Assembly: GCF_027409185.1 (NCBI RefSeq)
Contig: NC_084469.1
Span: 31,362,293 to 31,426,292, forward strand
Origin: Cynocephalus volans
Lineage: Eukaryota; Chordata; Mammalia; Dermoptera; Cynocephalidae
Direction of reading: 5' to 3'
DNA length: 64,000 nt
The notes beneath the pieces are model-generated. The model was not told the DNA's origin. It did no database searches and was given only the letters and a program-made list of their open reading frames with translations. The position numbers and the translations under genes were made by a program. How positions within the stretch are numbered: the first letter of the stretch is position 1; each line of letters starts with the position of its first letter. This document shows, in pieces, positions 44,580 through 56,934 of this stretch.

Positions 44580-44857
44580 CTAGCAGAAAATGAGCATATT
44601 CATCAATTTGCATAAAAATGAGGTCAAGTTCCACACTGCACAACAGGCTGCCCTTCCCTTCCACCTCACTACTGGCAAGACTACACCAGATAGTAGGTGT
44701 CATTTAAGTCCACACAAGGCACTCTCTACATACAGACATGGAAACTAAGGAAGACCCTAGACTGGGACATGGAACATCCATTCTTACCTGGGTTTCCCAC
44801 TAGCCACAGCCCAGGACCAGAGGTAAGTTATATCTCCTGCTGGGGTTGGGTTAGAGC

Positions 44858-45075
44858 GAGGTTTCTCAACAGTAGTGCTACTGGCATTTTGGACAAGATA
44901 ATTCTTTGTTGTAGGGGTCTGTCCTGCACACTGTATAGTATTTAGCAGTATCCCTAGCTTCTACTCACTAAATGCCAGTAGGACCCCTGAACTGGTGAGA
45001 ATCAAAAATGTCTACAGATGTTGCCAGATGTCCTGGGGGCGGGGAAGGGTGATTGTCCCTGGCTGAGAACCACTA
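44858..45075 (-). mobile_element. MER20 (hAT-Charlie), antisense
   Basis: AGGTTTCTCAACAGTAGTGC, GATAATTCTTTGTTGTAGGG, ACAGATGTTGCCAGATGTCC and the end GGCTGAGAACCACTA follow the complement of MER20 over its usual length of about 218 bp. Confidence 0.85.
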
Positions 45076-46329
45076 GGCTAAAAGACCATTTCAAAGACAC
45101 TGTAAGCTAAAGTTCCACCAAAGAATGCCCCTTAAATACCAAGTTTTATTCCTAGGGCCTTGGCCTTAAATATGTTTGTGCTTGGCTTAGAAGTATTTTG
45201 CTTAGCATTGTTACCCCTTTCTAAATAAAAATCTTAGAAAGAAAAAAACAAAAAAAACTTTTTTCTTCTTTTTCTCTCAAAATAGTTTTAGCCCTGAAAG
45301 TGTTTCTGAGCCTTTTAAAATCCATTTCTAAAAATGAACATAAAATCTCATATTCTATAGCTATGCTATATGAAAATCCAAATTAAACACTGGGACTAAA
45401 AACAAAGTAAAGAAATGGGACAAAGCACTACTTTGTTTTCATACCATTTTTTCCTTTTCTGTCAGAAAAAGTAATTCCATCCCTAGCTGATAGTCACTTT
45501 AATCTAGAGACTCATAATAAGAGTACCGTTTTCAGTTTTAGTATACACAAGACTTAAATTGTATACCTTTCAATAGAACAAAGATAACCTGTCACTGCTA
45601 AAACATTATTGAACTTTTGACAACCAGGGGACTAATGTTATTGCATGTAAAATGAAAAATGGAACAAATCAACAGGAAAAAATAACAATCCTGAGCATGT
45701 ATGTACTTCACAATTAAACTGGAAGTATATTATGTAAAATTGACAGAGCTAGCAAGAAAAACAGATAAATCCACAATCAATGAAAATAATTAATATACGT
45801 CTCAGAAACTGACAGATCAAGCAGTCCAAGAGTTATAAGGACATGTTAGATCTGAACAGCATAATGAATAATCTTGATTTAATACACATAGAGAATGATG
45901 CACCGTACAATTAAGGAATGCACATTCTTTTCAAGTACATGTCAAAATTTTATAAAAATTAGTTCTGTAAGAGTCTCAGATTCAAGCCTTAAATATCAAA
46001 GAACCAGTCTCTTACATGACACAATATGATACAATGAGATTCAATTAGAAATCAGTAAAATTATGGCCAATAACCAATATACATTTGTAAATTAAAAGCA
46101 ATTTAGTAACAATCTCATTTCCAGAGGTTTTCAGTCTGTTAAATGAAATGTATAGGAGGCCTTGTTTTGGACTAAGTTCCTGCACTAGGTCCCAAAAGAC
46201 CAGACTAAAAATCAAAATGGAGTCACCCTTGCTAAATTCCACATCACTTAGGCTGTGGTCTGACCTTCCAAGAAGTCAGGAGAAAGATTAATAGCCAAAT
46301 TCTCCGACAGCCAGTTTAAATCTTCAATA

Positions 46330-46412
46330 GGGCTGGCCAGTTAGCTCAGTTGGTTACAGCATGGTGTTGTAACACCAATGGGATCCCCTTACTGGCCAGC
46401 AGCAAAAAAAAA
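46330..46412 (+). mobile_element. tRNA-Ile-derived SINE monomer
   Basis: GGGCTGGCCAGTTAGCTCAG ... GGATCCCCTTACTGGCCAGC plus A run. Duplication AAATCTTCAATA at 46318-46329 and 46413-46424. Lacks about 8 nt in the anticodon to B-box part. Confidence 0.85.
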
Positions 46413-47713
46413 AAATCTTCAATATGTATAATAATGAGTTCTTTCTTTAATCCTTACACAAAAGAGATAGCCTGAAGTAACCTGCTGTTATTTTTCTATT
46501 TTTCTGTCTTCCTGTCCCCACCTTACAAGAAAAGTAACTCTGAAATGACCAATCCGCTTTTTGTTCTTTCTGTTTTCATTAGCCTTTTTCTGTCTATAAA
46601 ACCAACCTCCTCTGCTTGGCTCATAGGAACACTTAATCTATTTCGTGGAATAATATGTCGCCTGATTCTGAAATTGCAATAAAGCCAATTGAGTTTTTTT
46701 TTTTTAACCTATATCAATTCAAAGTGATAACTGAGATCTTCAACTAAATTTGCTGGAGTTTTGTTCTTTGACAAGTCTAAAACATTTACAGTTCTTCTCA
46801 TACTCCTTGTCCTATAGTATTACTCCCTTTAGTTTTTATGTCACCTACAGTGGTGATTTCATCTGACCCTTATTTAAAGTTAATCATGAACTTCTTTAGG
46901 AAAGGGTCTGTTTAATATCCGTCGTCATCATCTTTTTTTTTTTTTTTTTGGTCAATTCTCCATGTCAGTGGCACCTATCCATGCTTTAAACATTGCTAGT
47001 ACTCAATGCTGAATTATAGATAGGAGTCCCTCTCCTTAAAATATCCCTATTTTTTATTCAGTCAGATCAAGGAAATACATTAAAATAATGGTTCTCAAAA
47101 TGTGGTCTATGAGATTCCTAGGGGTTCCTGAGAGTCTTTCCAAGACTTCATAAACTCAAAACTATTTTCACAATAATATTACTTGTTTTTTCCCCCACTG
47201 TGTTGACATCTGCACTGATAGTGCAAAAGCAATAGTGGGTCAAATTGGGAGAGCCTTAACACAAATCAATATAGTGGCATCAAAATGTACTAGTAGTTAC
47301 TGTATTCTTCACCATCAGGAACTCTCAGTAAAAAAAAAAAAGAACGAGTTTCACTTAAGATAGTCCTCAGTAAAGCAGTAAAAATTACTAATTATGCCAA
47401 CATTGAGTGCATGTCTTTTTAAAATTCTGCATGACAAAATGAGAAATATACATAAAGCAACTTTTGCTACATACCAATACAATGCTGTCTGGGCGAAAGC
47501 TCTTGTGTCATTGTTTAAATTGTGAGCTGAACTAGCAGCTTTTCTCATAGAACAACATCTTTACTTGACCAAATGACGGATTAACATACTGTTGTTATTT
47601 AAACATAAGTGACCTGGTAAACTTTTTCTTGAAAATGAACAAAGTGGGCCTGTCTCTTTAAGAAAAACAATTGGACAGTATTCATACCCAATGATAAAAC
47701 CTGAACTTTCAAG

Positions 47714-47818
47714 GGGCCTGGCCAGTTAGCTCAGTTGGTTAGAGCACAGTGTTATAAACACCACTATCAGCTCAGGGTTCAGATTCCCATAATAGCCAAC
47801 TGCCCACCCCCCCCCCCG
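47714..47818 (+). mobile_element. tRNA-Ile-derived SINE in hAT element
   Basis: GGGCCTGGCCAGTTAGCTCA ... GGGTTCAGATTCCCATAATA followed by a C run instead of a clean A tail. Confidence 0.7.
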
Positions 47819-48207
47819 AAATGGTGATACCTGATTCTAAAATACACGAAAATCTGGATGATCTTCATAACTCAGTCAACCAATATTTTCTAAATGACTA
47901 AGGCATAATGTTACAAAATCACGCAGGGAGAAACGGTTCATTCAAAGCATAAATGGACCACGGATAAAGTTCATTGATGTGATTTCAGATTACACATTGC
48001 AAGCAACATTAAAGAAACTATCACTTCATAAATTTTACCTGCTGCAGTATCAAATAAAATATACCCACAATTATCTGAAAAGGTTACGAAAATATGCCCC
48101 CCTTTTCCAACTGCATAAAGCACGTATTTTCTTCAAATACTGTATTTAACCAAAATAACTATCTCAAAAGATTGAATACAGATGCAGGTGTAAGAAACCA
48201 GCCACTC

Positions 48208-48268
48208 AATAAAAAATAAAAAATAAAAAAAACATAATAAAAAATAAATAAATAGAATAAAAATAAAG
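48208..48268 (+). mobile_element. A-rich tail-only retro-insertion
   Basis: 61 bp of AAATA/AAAAT-type sequence lies between perfect 15-bp copies of AGAAACCAGCCACTC (48193-48207 and 48269-48283). No body of an element is present. Confidence 0.75.
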
Positions 48269-48749
48269 AGAAACCAGCCACTCTTCTAACTGAATTTTGT
48301 TTTGAAACTTATCTTTCATGAAAAATGTTATATGTTAACATATGATGGTTTGTTATTTTTAAATTAATATACCTTTTTTAAAATTCTTAGTTTTAATTTC
48401 TAATATGATACATATCAAAATATAACCCGTCCAAACAAGAGCTCTTTGTGATATAATTTCTACGAGGTTAAAAGGAGTTTTGAGTTCAAAAAATCTGAGA
48501 ATCACTGCATTAAACAAATGGAAGTGTTTCAGCTTAAAGAACTTAACTTGATGTCTGGCTAACTTGTTTGAAGCACAGTATTTAAAAAAATTACAACCCA
48601 GGCTTTTATTGTATTTAAAATTCAGTAGAAAATAATTCTCATAATAGCTATGCCACTCAGTTTCTAAATTTTTGGTACAAACATTTACACAATATTTCAT
48701 GGAGCCTCCAGACTTCAGCATCATCTCTTAGGGATCTATTACACTTTAC

Positions 48750-48949
48750 CTGTCATCGTATCAGGGGCATCGGTGTTACTGCCATGCTGAATGAGTCTGG
48801 CTGCAAAGCTGTTTTCATCAAATGAAGTCCCATTTACTACAGGGAGGTCTTCGAAGGGGTTTACAGACTGGTCAGAGGACAAAGTGATGTACTGCACTGC
48901 AAGCCACAGAGCTGTACTGCCCTCATGGTCCTTCAGTTCTAAATCTAAT
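48750..48949 (-). CDS. ANKFY1: ANKFY1 exon: ankyrin repeat with NPF motif (residues 391-458)
   Basis: Encodes LDLELKDHEGSTALWLAV, then SDQSVNPFEDLPVVNG, SFDENSFAARLIQHGSN and TDAPDTMTG. The NPFED motif is the reported binding site for the EH domain of EHD1, linking Rabankyrin-5 to retromer-dependent recycling; it is intact. Acceptor TTATTTCAG, donor GTAAAG. Confidence 0.96.
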
Positions 48950-49168
48950 CTGAAATAAGGAAGTAATGTGAACAGCAAATATCATCGCCTTCAGACACTG
49001 TACTGCCAACAGCCTCATTCTTTTTATACTTTTTGGATGACAAATTTTTATTTTACTTTTACTTTATTAAAACTTATAACACTAAAAGACATTTTTTAAA
49101 AAATTATTTTTCACTCACAATCCCACCCTCACAACTGCTTTTTCATTTCTCCATGTTTCCCTACGTAC

Positions 49169-49237
49169 TGTTTACACTGCAGCAGCTGATTGAACACATA
49201 TTCATTCCTGGCCATGATGGACAAGTGTAAAGGAGTC
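49169..49237 (-). CDS. ANKFY1: ANKFY1 exon: ankyrin repeat (residues 368-391)
   Basis: The shortest exon here (69 bp). Encodes TPLHLSIMARNEYVF and NQLLQCK. Human has glycine where this has arginine in SIMARNEY (from memory). Acceptor TCCTGCAG, donor GTACGT. Confidence 0.94.
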
Positions 49238-49866
49238 CTGCAGGACAAAAAAAGAGGCATCAATTCAGGACAGGCTCAATTCAGGACTACTCGCAGCAGG
49301 AGGTGACTAGAATACTAAGCACAATGACCACCCACAAGAAATTCCACATTTCTGCAACAGTTTTCCAAAACCATGAGCAAATATCAAAACATAAGATATG
49401 TTACCATTTATTCAGTGGCCAAAAGGACAAGAATCAGTAAAAGGAAAAGATATAAACTACTCTTCAATTCAATATTGACCTCTTACTGAGTGTGCATATA
49501 CCAACTTTTTCTAAAACAGCAGTATCTACCATAGGTATGCATACTTTCTATTACCTACCCTCCATCAATTCTGAAAAGAAACTTTTTTCTTCCTCATAAT
49601 TTTCTGTTATACTCAAACATACTAAAAGAGTAGCAACATGTAAGGATTGATTAAAATGGCAATTAACCTCTCTCCACTGCTTTTATATAGCACTCAAGTT
49701 CCCTGATGGAGACTGTTACTATAGAGCACAGTGTCTATGAAGTTATCACCTATCTCAGACAGACTGCCAGAGTTCACTACAGTTGGAGAAAAAAATTGAA
49801 GAACCATTACTTAATTACTTTATCCAACGTACATATCCATTTTCTAATTCTGACAACCAAACTTTT

Positions 49867-49956
49867 TTTTTTTGGCAGCTGGTCAGTACCGGGATAGAAC
49901 TCTAGACCTTGGTATTATTAGCACCACACTCCAGTTGAGCTAATTGGCCAGCCCCT
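49867..49956 (-). mobile_element. tRNA-Ile-derived SINE, antisense
   Basis: T run, GGCAGCTGGTCAGTACCGGG to GAGCTAATTGGCCAGCCCC. Flanked by CAACCAAACTT at 49854-49864 and 49960-49970. Confidence 0.8.
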
Positions 49957-50357
49957 GGCAACCAAACTTCACAGAAATCTTTTCTTATTTTTGAGAGAGT
50001 TTTCAAAGGTATAAAATATAGAACTGCTATGATGATAAGTGGATCCCACCTGTGGTTGGTGATTCAGGTGGCTTAACTTCCCTTCAGAGCCTCCCACACT
50101 GCTGTCCCCAAAACAAACAGGTCTTTCTTAGATTCTAAACCACAAGGAATCCTCAACTAAATGTTCCTGGGAAACAACAAAAGGAACACAACAAATACTG
50201 TCAAATATGGGAAAGGCTGTGCTATGGAAAAAGGTAGCAAGCTGTGCAGATAAAGAGTTGTCTGAAGTGGGAGTATTTACAAGAAGGTAGAATTGGGTTT
50301 ACTGTAGAGAATTTTCTAACAATTAGACCTCATAGAAATAAAACAGATTGCTTTGAG

Positions 50358-50412
50358 TCATCTTACTACTGAGAAAAAAGAAAAAAAGAAACAAACAAAC
50401 AAACAAAAAAAC
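50358..50412 (+). mobile_element. Minimal retro-insertion with A-rich tail
   Basis: A 16-nt unique start (TCATCTTACTACTGAG) and an A/AAAC-rich tail lie between perfect copies of CAGATTGCTTTGAG (50344-50357 and 50413-50426). Confidence 0.65.
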
Positions 50413-50744
50413 CAGATTGCTTTGAGATAGAGTGTGCCTCTTCTTCAAACTAACCAAGCAACTCTTAAAAATACTCAAAGAAGGTTCCTTTGGAGGAGTT
50501 GGACTAGATGACCGCTTCAGTTCCTTCTAGCATGAAGATTATGGAAATGTTCTCCCCAAATGCCTCTGGCCTTAGTCTTGACACTCATATGCATGGCAAA
50601 TCAATGTTTGTGACTTCATTGAAAATAAGATAGAATAATGTCAAGCTAAAGAACAATTAAGTCTTTGTATACCAATTACTTGCTGCCACGAAATAATTTT
50701 CTGGGAACAGTGCTAAACGCACAGTCTATCTGCTCCCAACTTAC

Positions 50745-50949
50745 CTGCCCTTGCTGTCCTGCATGTTGGGGTTGGCGCCTGCCTGCAAGAGGGCCTCTGC
50801 AATCTGCGCCATCTCACACATCACATCTACTGAGTGTTTCTTTGAACTGTACAATGCCACAAGGTGCAACGGTGTCTCCTGGGCACCCAATGTAGCAGCA
50901 TTGACCAGAGCCCCATTCTTAATGAGGAAAGTGGCAGCAAAGAGATCTC
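50745..50949 (-). CDS. ANKFY1: ANKFY1 exon: ankyrin repeats (residues 300-368)
   Basis: Encodes GDLFAATFLIKNGALVN, TLGAQETPLHLVALYSSK, then a loop with DVMCEMAQIAEALL and QAGANPNMQDSKG. Acceptor TTTCTTTTCAAG, donor GTAAGT. Confidence 0.96.
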
Positions 50950-51951
50950 CTTGAAAAGAAATAATAGAAAAAATGGTAACACGTGATGAGACTGAGGGCA
51001 AGTTATTCTTTCTGGCGAATGTTTCCTCAAAAGGCAGTAGTCAATAATTGCAGACAAAGAAGAGGGACAACTAGGTGTGTCCGAAGGAACCTCTCAGGAC
51101 ACCTGTAAATGGAAACTCATCATTGAGATCACGGAGCTACATACTCTAATTCAAAAGGCTTTGTTTAATATTTTATTACCTCTTCCTATCTGTCCTGCCT
51201 CTTCACATCAATATAGCTTCACTATTTTGAGAATACGAGTCTTCTATCTTTAAAGGCCTCTCTCTGGTCATTACCTCTCAAAAGGGGCTTCCAAGATACC
51301 TCCCCAGCACAATTTATCTCTCTCTCCCATTTCCTGACCAGTCTGTACCTAAGCAACACTTACCCCCAACCTGCTGCACTTGCATACAGGTTCCTGTTAA
51401 GAGTAAAAGCCCATGTTTGGTTTATTTTCGTATTCTTTTCTTTGTAGTTTTGCAATCTCATTACATACAAACATAACAGTCCTAACAAGAAGTTTACAAA
51501 TAAATATTTAAACAGAGTATCTGTACACATTATTATTTACAAAAATTTTTACGGTGAATTAACTGGTTGTAAAAACAAAACTTCTTTCTAAATCCCTTCC
51601 ATAGCATTAACTCTTAGGAAAGAGTATTACAGGTAAAAGAGTGTACCTAGGATTATTAACAAAAACCAAATTAAGACTGAATAACTTACATAAAAATCCA
51701 TTAATTTTAATAGCTTAATTCACTATCTTTGACTATTCATACTCTGTATGAGGAAAAGAAACTACCCTGACATGTTGACAAAAGGCCAAGTTAAGTTTAC
51801 TTAATGATATTAAAGGTACACAATTGTAAGCATACTTTGTCAGATACCAGTAAAGAGAAGCTGACTCTAGATTGGTTCCACAAATACATGGTTAGATTCA
51901 GAACTAAGCAATCTGATAAGCGGCAATTTAATGTTAAAAATACTTCTGAAA

Positions 51952-52112
51952 GGGCCAAACCCATGGCTCACTCGGGAGAGTGCGGCGCTGGGAGCGCCAA
52001 GGCTGCAGGTTTGAATCCTATGTAGGGATGGCCGGTACGCTCACTGGCTGAGCGCGGTGCAGGTGACACCAAGCCAAGGGTTACGATCCCCTTACCGCTC
52101 ACACACACACAC
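51952..52112 (+). mobile_element. tRNA-derived SINE dimer with CA-repeat tail
   Basis: GGGCCAAACCCATGGCTCAC ... GGCTGCAGGTTTGAATCC, then GGATGGCCGGTACGCTCAC ... GGTTACGATCCCC. The tail is (CA)n instead of poly(A). Perfect 16-bp duplication AAAAATACTTCTGAAA at 51936-51951 and 52113-52128. Confidence 0.88.
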
Positions 52113-53969
52113 AAAAATACTTCTGAAAAACCAGTTAAAGTATACTTGTCAGGTTAACTGGGATAATGACCTAGAATAAGCAATTAAGTCTGTTGTACAT
52201 AGTTTGTTTTAAGATTACTTAACATACAGTCCTCCTTGGATTTACTATACTCACAATTTCAAACATTCAAAAACACTAGCTATACATAAAATTTATGTTT
52301 CTTAAGAAAATAAGGCAAGAATGATAAACCATCATAAGATAATGAACAGAGAAACTTCCGGTTATAAATGTTTTGAGGCATTCCACTTAGCTGGGTAGAA
52401 GCAATTGTTTCTCTAAGTGACCTCCAGGTGACACCAATTAGCTCATACCTGGAAAGTCTTTCAAGTATTCAGTTAAACAGCTTCCAAATCACACTCATTC
52501 TCAACTTTACAATCCACATGTGTGCCTTTGATGGGTGTACATATCTAAGTTATCTCAAGAGCTCATCCAGGAGTCAGAGATAGTTTCTGCAGATTCAGTC
52601 TCCATTTCACCAAGGTCTACAGGATGAATTTCTTGCCAATCATGTCTTTTCTCAGCTAGAAGATACCCCAAATGAAGAACAACCTCTCAGTTTGATTTGC
52701 TGGTTCCATGATCATTGACTGTACTTCTTAGATTTGTTGGCAGTCTTGGGATGAATGCCAGCATGCTGAAGGTGCTTTCGAACTTTGTTAATATTGATCA
52801 TAAGCAATAGTGTTCTTTCCACAGTTGGTCTGCTTTTGTCTTTGCATAAGGACATTTCAATCTCTTCCTATTTCTGTTACTACTGTAGATACAGACTGCT
52901 TAGAATTACAACTTCTAGCAGTGATTTTTTTCTCTCTTACAAAGTCACTTATGCTAAGTGACCATGGGCCCCTCAGATGCTGATTGGCCCATGACTGATT
53001 TTTTTTTTTTTTTTTTAATCCACCACTGTCTTATACAAAACAGGCCCTGAGGAACTGTTTGAGAAGAAAACAAATTGACTGGTCAGGGCTATTGAGTTCC
53101 ACTTTAACTGACTGGCTCCAATTTCAATCAATTACGACTGCAGGTAACTTAAGACTTCTTTAACCAGTCCCTTCTCCTGAAATATTTTCATTTATTCTGC
53201 ACCCATATATTTTGGGGAAGGGGAGGAGAAGAGTGCAATCTTTACCAACATCGGTGCAAAGGGCCAAAGCTTAGATTTTTTTTACAACAGGATGTCAGTA
53301 AAGCATTGAAAGCAACAGGTAACACGCATATCAGGGGCTAGACTGAGTCAAGCCTTTGCTATTCTTATATACAATATACATAGCAGGGCCCTAATATGTA
53401 GTATGAACAAAACCCACATACAGTCAATCCAGGACAGAATATGTTAAAAAAAATACATTAGCAATAGAACAAAATATCCTAGAGAAAGCCACTTACATTC
53501 CGGAAATAGAAAGAAAATTTAGAATTATTAGGACAAAGAGCCTTAATGAAAAGTCCAAAATATAAGGTACTCTGGGGGAGGGGGATGATGTGGTTTCATT
53601 ACCTTTAAGCTTGGCATATATTCCAAACCAAGAGATAAACATATAGTAAAGCTAAAACAAGATAGGTTAAAGAAAAATGTCTAATATACCATACTTACAG
53701 AAGATAAACTGGGCAATACTACACACAGAAATAGGGAAAACCTATGAATAGTTGGGTTCAGACAGAAGGCATAATAAAAATCATTATCTTAAGCCCTCTT
53801 AAAAGAATCACAAATTTTAGATTAGATTTACTTTACTAATAAGATCTAAAGATAAATGTTTTCTTACTTATACCTATATACAGGTATGTACATGTACATA
53901 AATATATGCATTCTACACAAAAAAGCTATTTCGGAATTACTGGAAAATGAAAATTGATGCTGTTTTCCA

Positions 53970-54050
53970 CTGAAAGTCAGCCCACAGTGTTATAGCACCA
54001 AGGTCAAGTGTTTGGAGCCCCCTACTGGCCAGCTGCCAAAAAAAAATTAA
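53970..54050 (+). mobile_element. 5'-truncated tRNA-derived SINE
   Basis: CAGCCCACAGTGTTATAGCACC ... GAGCCCCCTACTGGCCAGC, then an A-rich tail. The A box half is lost. Confidence 0.65.
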
Positions 54051-55044
54051 AAAGTAAGTCGGCCCAGTGGGTATAGAAGCTAAAGGAAAAAGGCAATTGA
54101 CATCAAAAGAACACAACAAAGGGAGGGAAGAGAAAACACCAAAAGCACCATTTATAAGGTTTCTGTCAATAAAAAAAACTATAATACATTTTAGAAAGAG
54201 TTTTATCAAAAATAATTAAAATAAAAACTGGTGCTTAAAAGTTTCAGTTATTTCATCACCACATATACTAACACTGCCAGGTAAATGAGGCATTAGTATA
54301 ATAATCCACATAAAAATATTACTGACAAAAAAGTTACACTAAAAAAAATCCACATACAATTTTTCTTTCAATGCAACTCCCTCCCTGACAAAGTTTTACC
54401 CAGGGAACACCCATTAACCTTCATTACTCAATTAATAAGAACCGTATTTCATGCTTAATAAGAACCATATTTCATGCCACTCCAGTTGATGACATCATTT
54501 TCAAATTTACTATAAATAATTGGACAGGGGCATCCTATTTAGGAAACCCATCGATAGATGTTGGTTATTAAGGTAAAAAAAGTACAGGAAGAACTAGATT
54601 TCTTACGAAAGCAAGGACCCATCTTCTTGCCCAAATCAGACTACTCAAAGGAGATGGCCTGCCTCTGGCCATATGTCGGCCTCCACTGAACTAACCCTCA
54701 GACTCTGACTGCCTATTTCATTCCTCAGACAAGCTGACTGCTGGTATATTTGGTTATAAGGATGATCATTGACTGTTTTGTTTACAGATTCTAATGTGTG
54801 TCCAGAACTAGAGCTAAATCTCATATATTAAAGACCTTTATACATATTATAATGAAACTAAAGTAAGATTAACAGTTAAATTTAGGTATATTATTCAATT
54901 TAGTTATTTGGGCAGGTCAGACTGACAGCTCAAGTTGAAGGAAGAAAAGTGAAATAAATCCCTACAAGAATTGAATCTGGTTAAGGCACTCCAACACAAG
55001 AGCAAGGTAAGAGTCACTGGGTTGAGCCTTCCAGTCAACTGGTA

Positions 55045-55260
55045 AGTCACTATGCTAGATGCCCCACTAACACTGTCTCTCATTCTCCCAACAACCCCGT
55101 AAAGCAGAAATGATTCCCACTTTAGAGATGACGAAAAGACTCAGAGTGGTCAGATGACTTGTCCAAGGCCACAGACTAAATAGATAAATCAGGATTCAAA
55201 CCACGATACATCCAAGCTCCAAAGTCAGTGCTCTGTCCACTAACCATGCCACACACTCTA
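55045..55260 (-). repeat. MIR-like SINE, antisense
   Basis: CAACAACCCCGTAAAGCAG, GACTTGTCCAAGGCCACAG and ATCAGGATTCAAACC follow antisense MIR. Confidence 0.65.
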
Positions 55261-56768
55261 AATTTAGCAACAATCAAGTTCATTATACACACGCTGTAAT
55301 CCACATGCTTGTAGGCAATTGATAAATTCAGAGTGCAAGAATAAATCACCCGAAAATAAGCATCATAAATGTATCACCAATTCTTGGCAATTCTTGTAAC
55401 TAAGCGATCACCAAAATATTTAATAACTTGTTAGAGATGTTTTTGCATCAAAAATCAGAATTTAACTCCCTGAGAGGAAAGAAACATAATTCTCAGATTT
55501 TTTTTTTAGTAACAAGTATATGTTTCCAAAATAAATATCTCAGGTACTAAACAGTGTGGGAAAGAATAATTCCCTATGTGGTGGAAACCTTCCCCACTGA
55601 ACATACACCCAGTGCTAAGCACCAATGGCTTTGCACAGTGCAGACTGGTGCTTGGGAAAAATGCATTTGCTCTTGACACTGACATACTCTAAGGATTTCC
55701 TACCTAAAGGTGAGCAAAATTTTCCTCTCTACCAGTCAGCAAGCTCAACACTCTAACACATAGGTTAGAAAGATATTTATATTAAAACCTTTGCCTAAAA
55801 AGTCCAAAGCTACAGCTGCAACAGGACCACATCGTGCAGTACCTACTTTCCACCAACTAGAAGCAACTTGTGAATGGCAAAAGTGGAGCAGAGACAATAA
55901 CAGTATAATAATGCATAATCAGAAGGGGAAAGTATACATAATTAAGATATGATGAAACCAGTACATCCTGTCTTTGATATCCACGTTTAACCAGAAAAAA
56001 GTGGCCATGGGAAAGCACTTCAGTAAAGTCAACTATTCTACAAAATTAAGGCTTTGACATTTTTGAAAGCTTTTATTCCACTGGAACTCTACCTCTACAT
56101 AGATTCTCACTCTGTCAAAAATGACCATTGGAAAGTAGTCAGGCAGGGACTTAATGAATTAATAAGGCCATTAAAAAAACAAAACAAAATCATAAACTAG
56201 TACATTTTTTCCCCTTGAAAAGTTAATTCATTAATTAAAATCTTTTGATCTCAAGTCTATCATTTCCGTATTCGTCCTACTACTGACAATATACTCAAAA
56301 TATAGCTACAATTTCAAATAACATGCCTAGGACAAAACAAAACTTCATCGCTTTGCCATTATAAAAGTCTAGTCCGCAAAAGTGAAAGCCTTGAACCTAA
56401 GAATACATTAAACATTTGTCGATACTTCTGTATCACAGATACAAAAGTAAAGTCTTCCTAGCACAATTCCTGGAAAAAGAGATAACAAATAAACATAGCA
56501 ATTGCTTATAAGTAAAAGGTACTTCTTCTCAAAGTACCATTTTCTATTTCTAGCCTTTCTACAGGCCAAACTCACAAGGCATAGGCAACAGCTCTTCTGT
56601 CCCTCCTCTGACCCAATGATCACAAATTGTAAATCATGTAGCCTGTAAGTACAGACTCAAGAAGGAGTCTTTGGGAATTTCTGGAACAGGGTCAGAGAGT
56701 CTTCAAAAATTATTTGGATAAAAATAAAATTGCCTGCAGACAAAAATATAAAATACACTTCTTCCTAC

Positions 56769-56934
56769 CTCTTTGGATTCCTTTATGTAACAAGCTCCAG
56801 CCATTCTTGTCTACCATGTCCACGTCAGCTTTATGACTAACCAGTGTGGTGGCAATACTCTCTAGTCGTCGTGAAAGAGCTAGATCTAATGCAAGATCTC
56901 CATTATGATCCACTTCATTCAGCTTCCCAGGGAG
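56769..56934 (-). CDS. ANKFY1: ANKFY1 exon: ankyrin repeat (residues 245-300)
   Basis: Encodes LPGKLNEVDHNGDLALDL, ALSRRLESIATTLVSHKA, DVDMVDKNGWSLLHKG and IQRG. Acceptor ATCTATGCAG, donor GTAGGA. The first well-formed ankyrin units of the long repeat array. Confidence 0.96.

Larger units (their letters stand above)
47087..48507 (+). mobile_element. hAT DNA transposon with fossil transposase
   Basis: Terminal inverted repeats (AATGGTTCTCAAAATGTGG at the left; complement of AAATCTGAGAATCACTG at the right) and an 8-bp target duplication CATTAAAA / CATTAAAC (47079-47086, 48508-48515) define a hAT element. Plus-strand text such as KALVSLFKL-AELAAFLIEQ (47490-47550) and later NYPQLSEK-like pieces are a decayed hAT/ZBED-type transposase with stops. 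A SINE (47714) and an A-rich insert (48208) interrupt it. Confidence 0.85.
44580..48749 (-). other. ANKFY1: ANKFY1 intron
   Basis: 4.2 kb. Holds MER20, two SINEs and a hAT transposon (listed). 45080-46310 is AT-rich unique-looking sequence. Confidence 0.85.
49238..50744 (-). other. ANKFY1: ANKFY1 intron
   Basis: 1.5 kb with an antisense SINE and a small A-rich insertion. Rest unique. Confidence 0.85.
50950..56768 (-). other. ANKFY1: ANKFY1 intron (long)
   Basis: 5.8 kb, AT-rich. Contains two SINEs and a MIR-like element (listed). A block at 52560-52860 shows hints of an antisense coding fossil. The rest has no identifiable feature. Confidence 0.8.
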
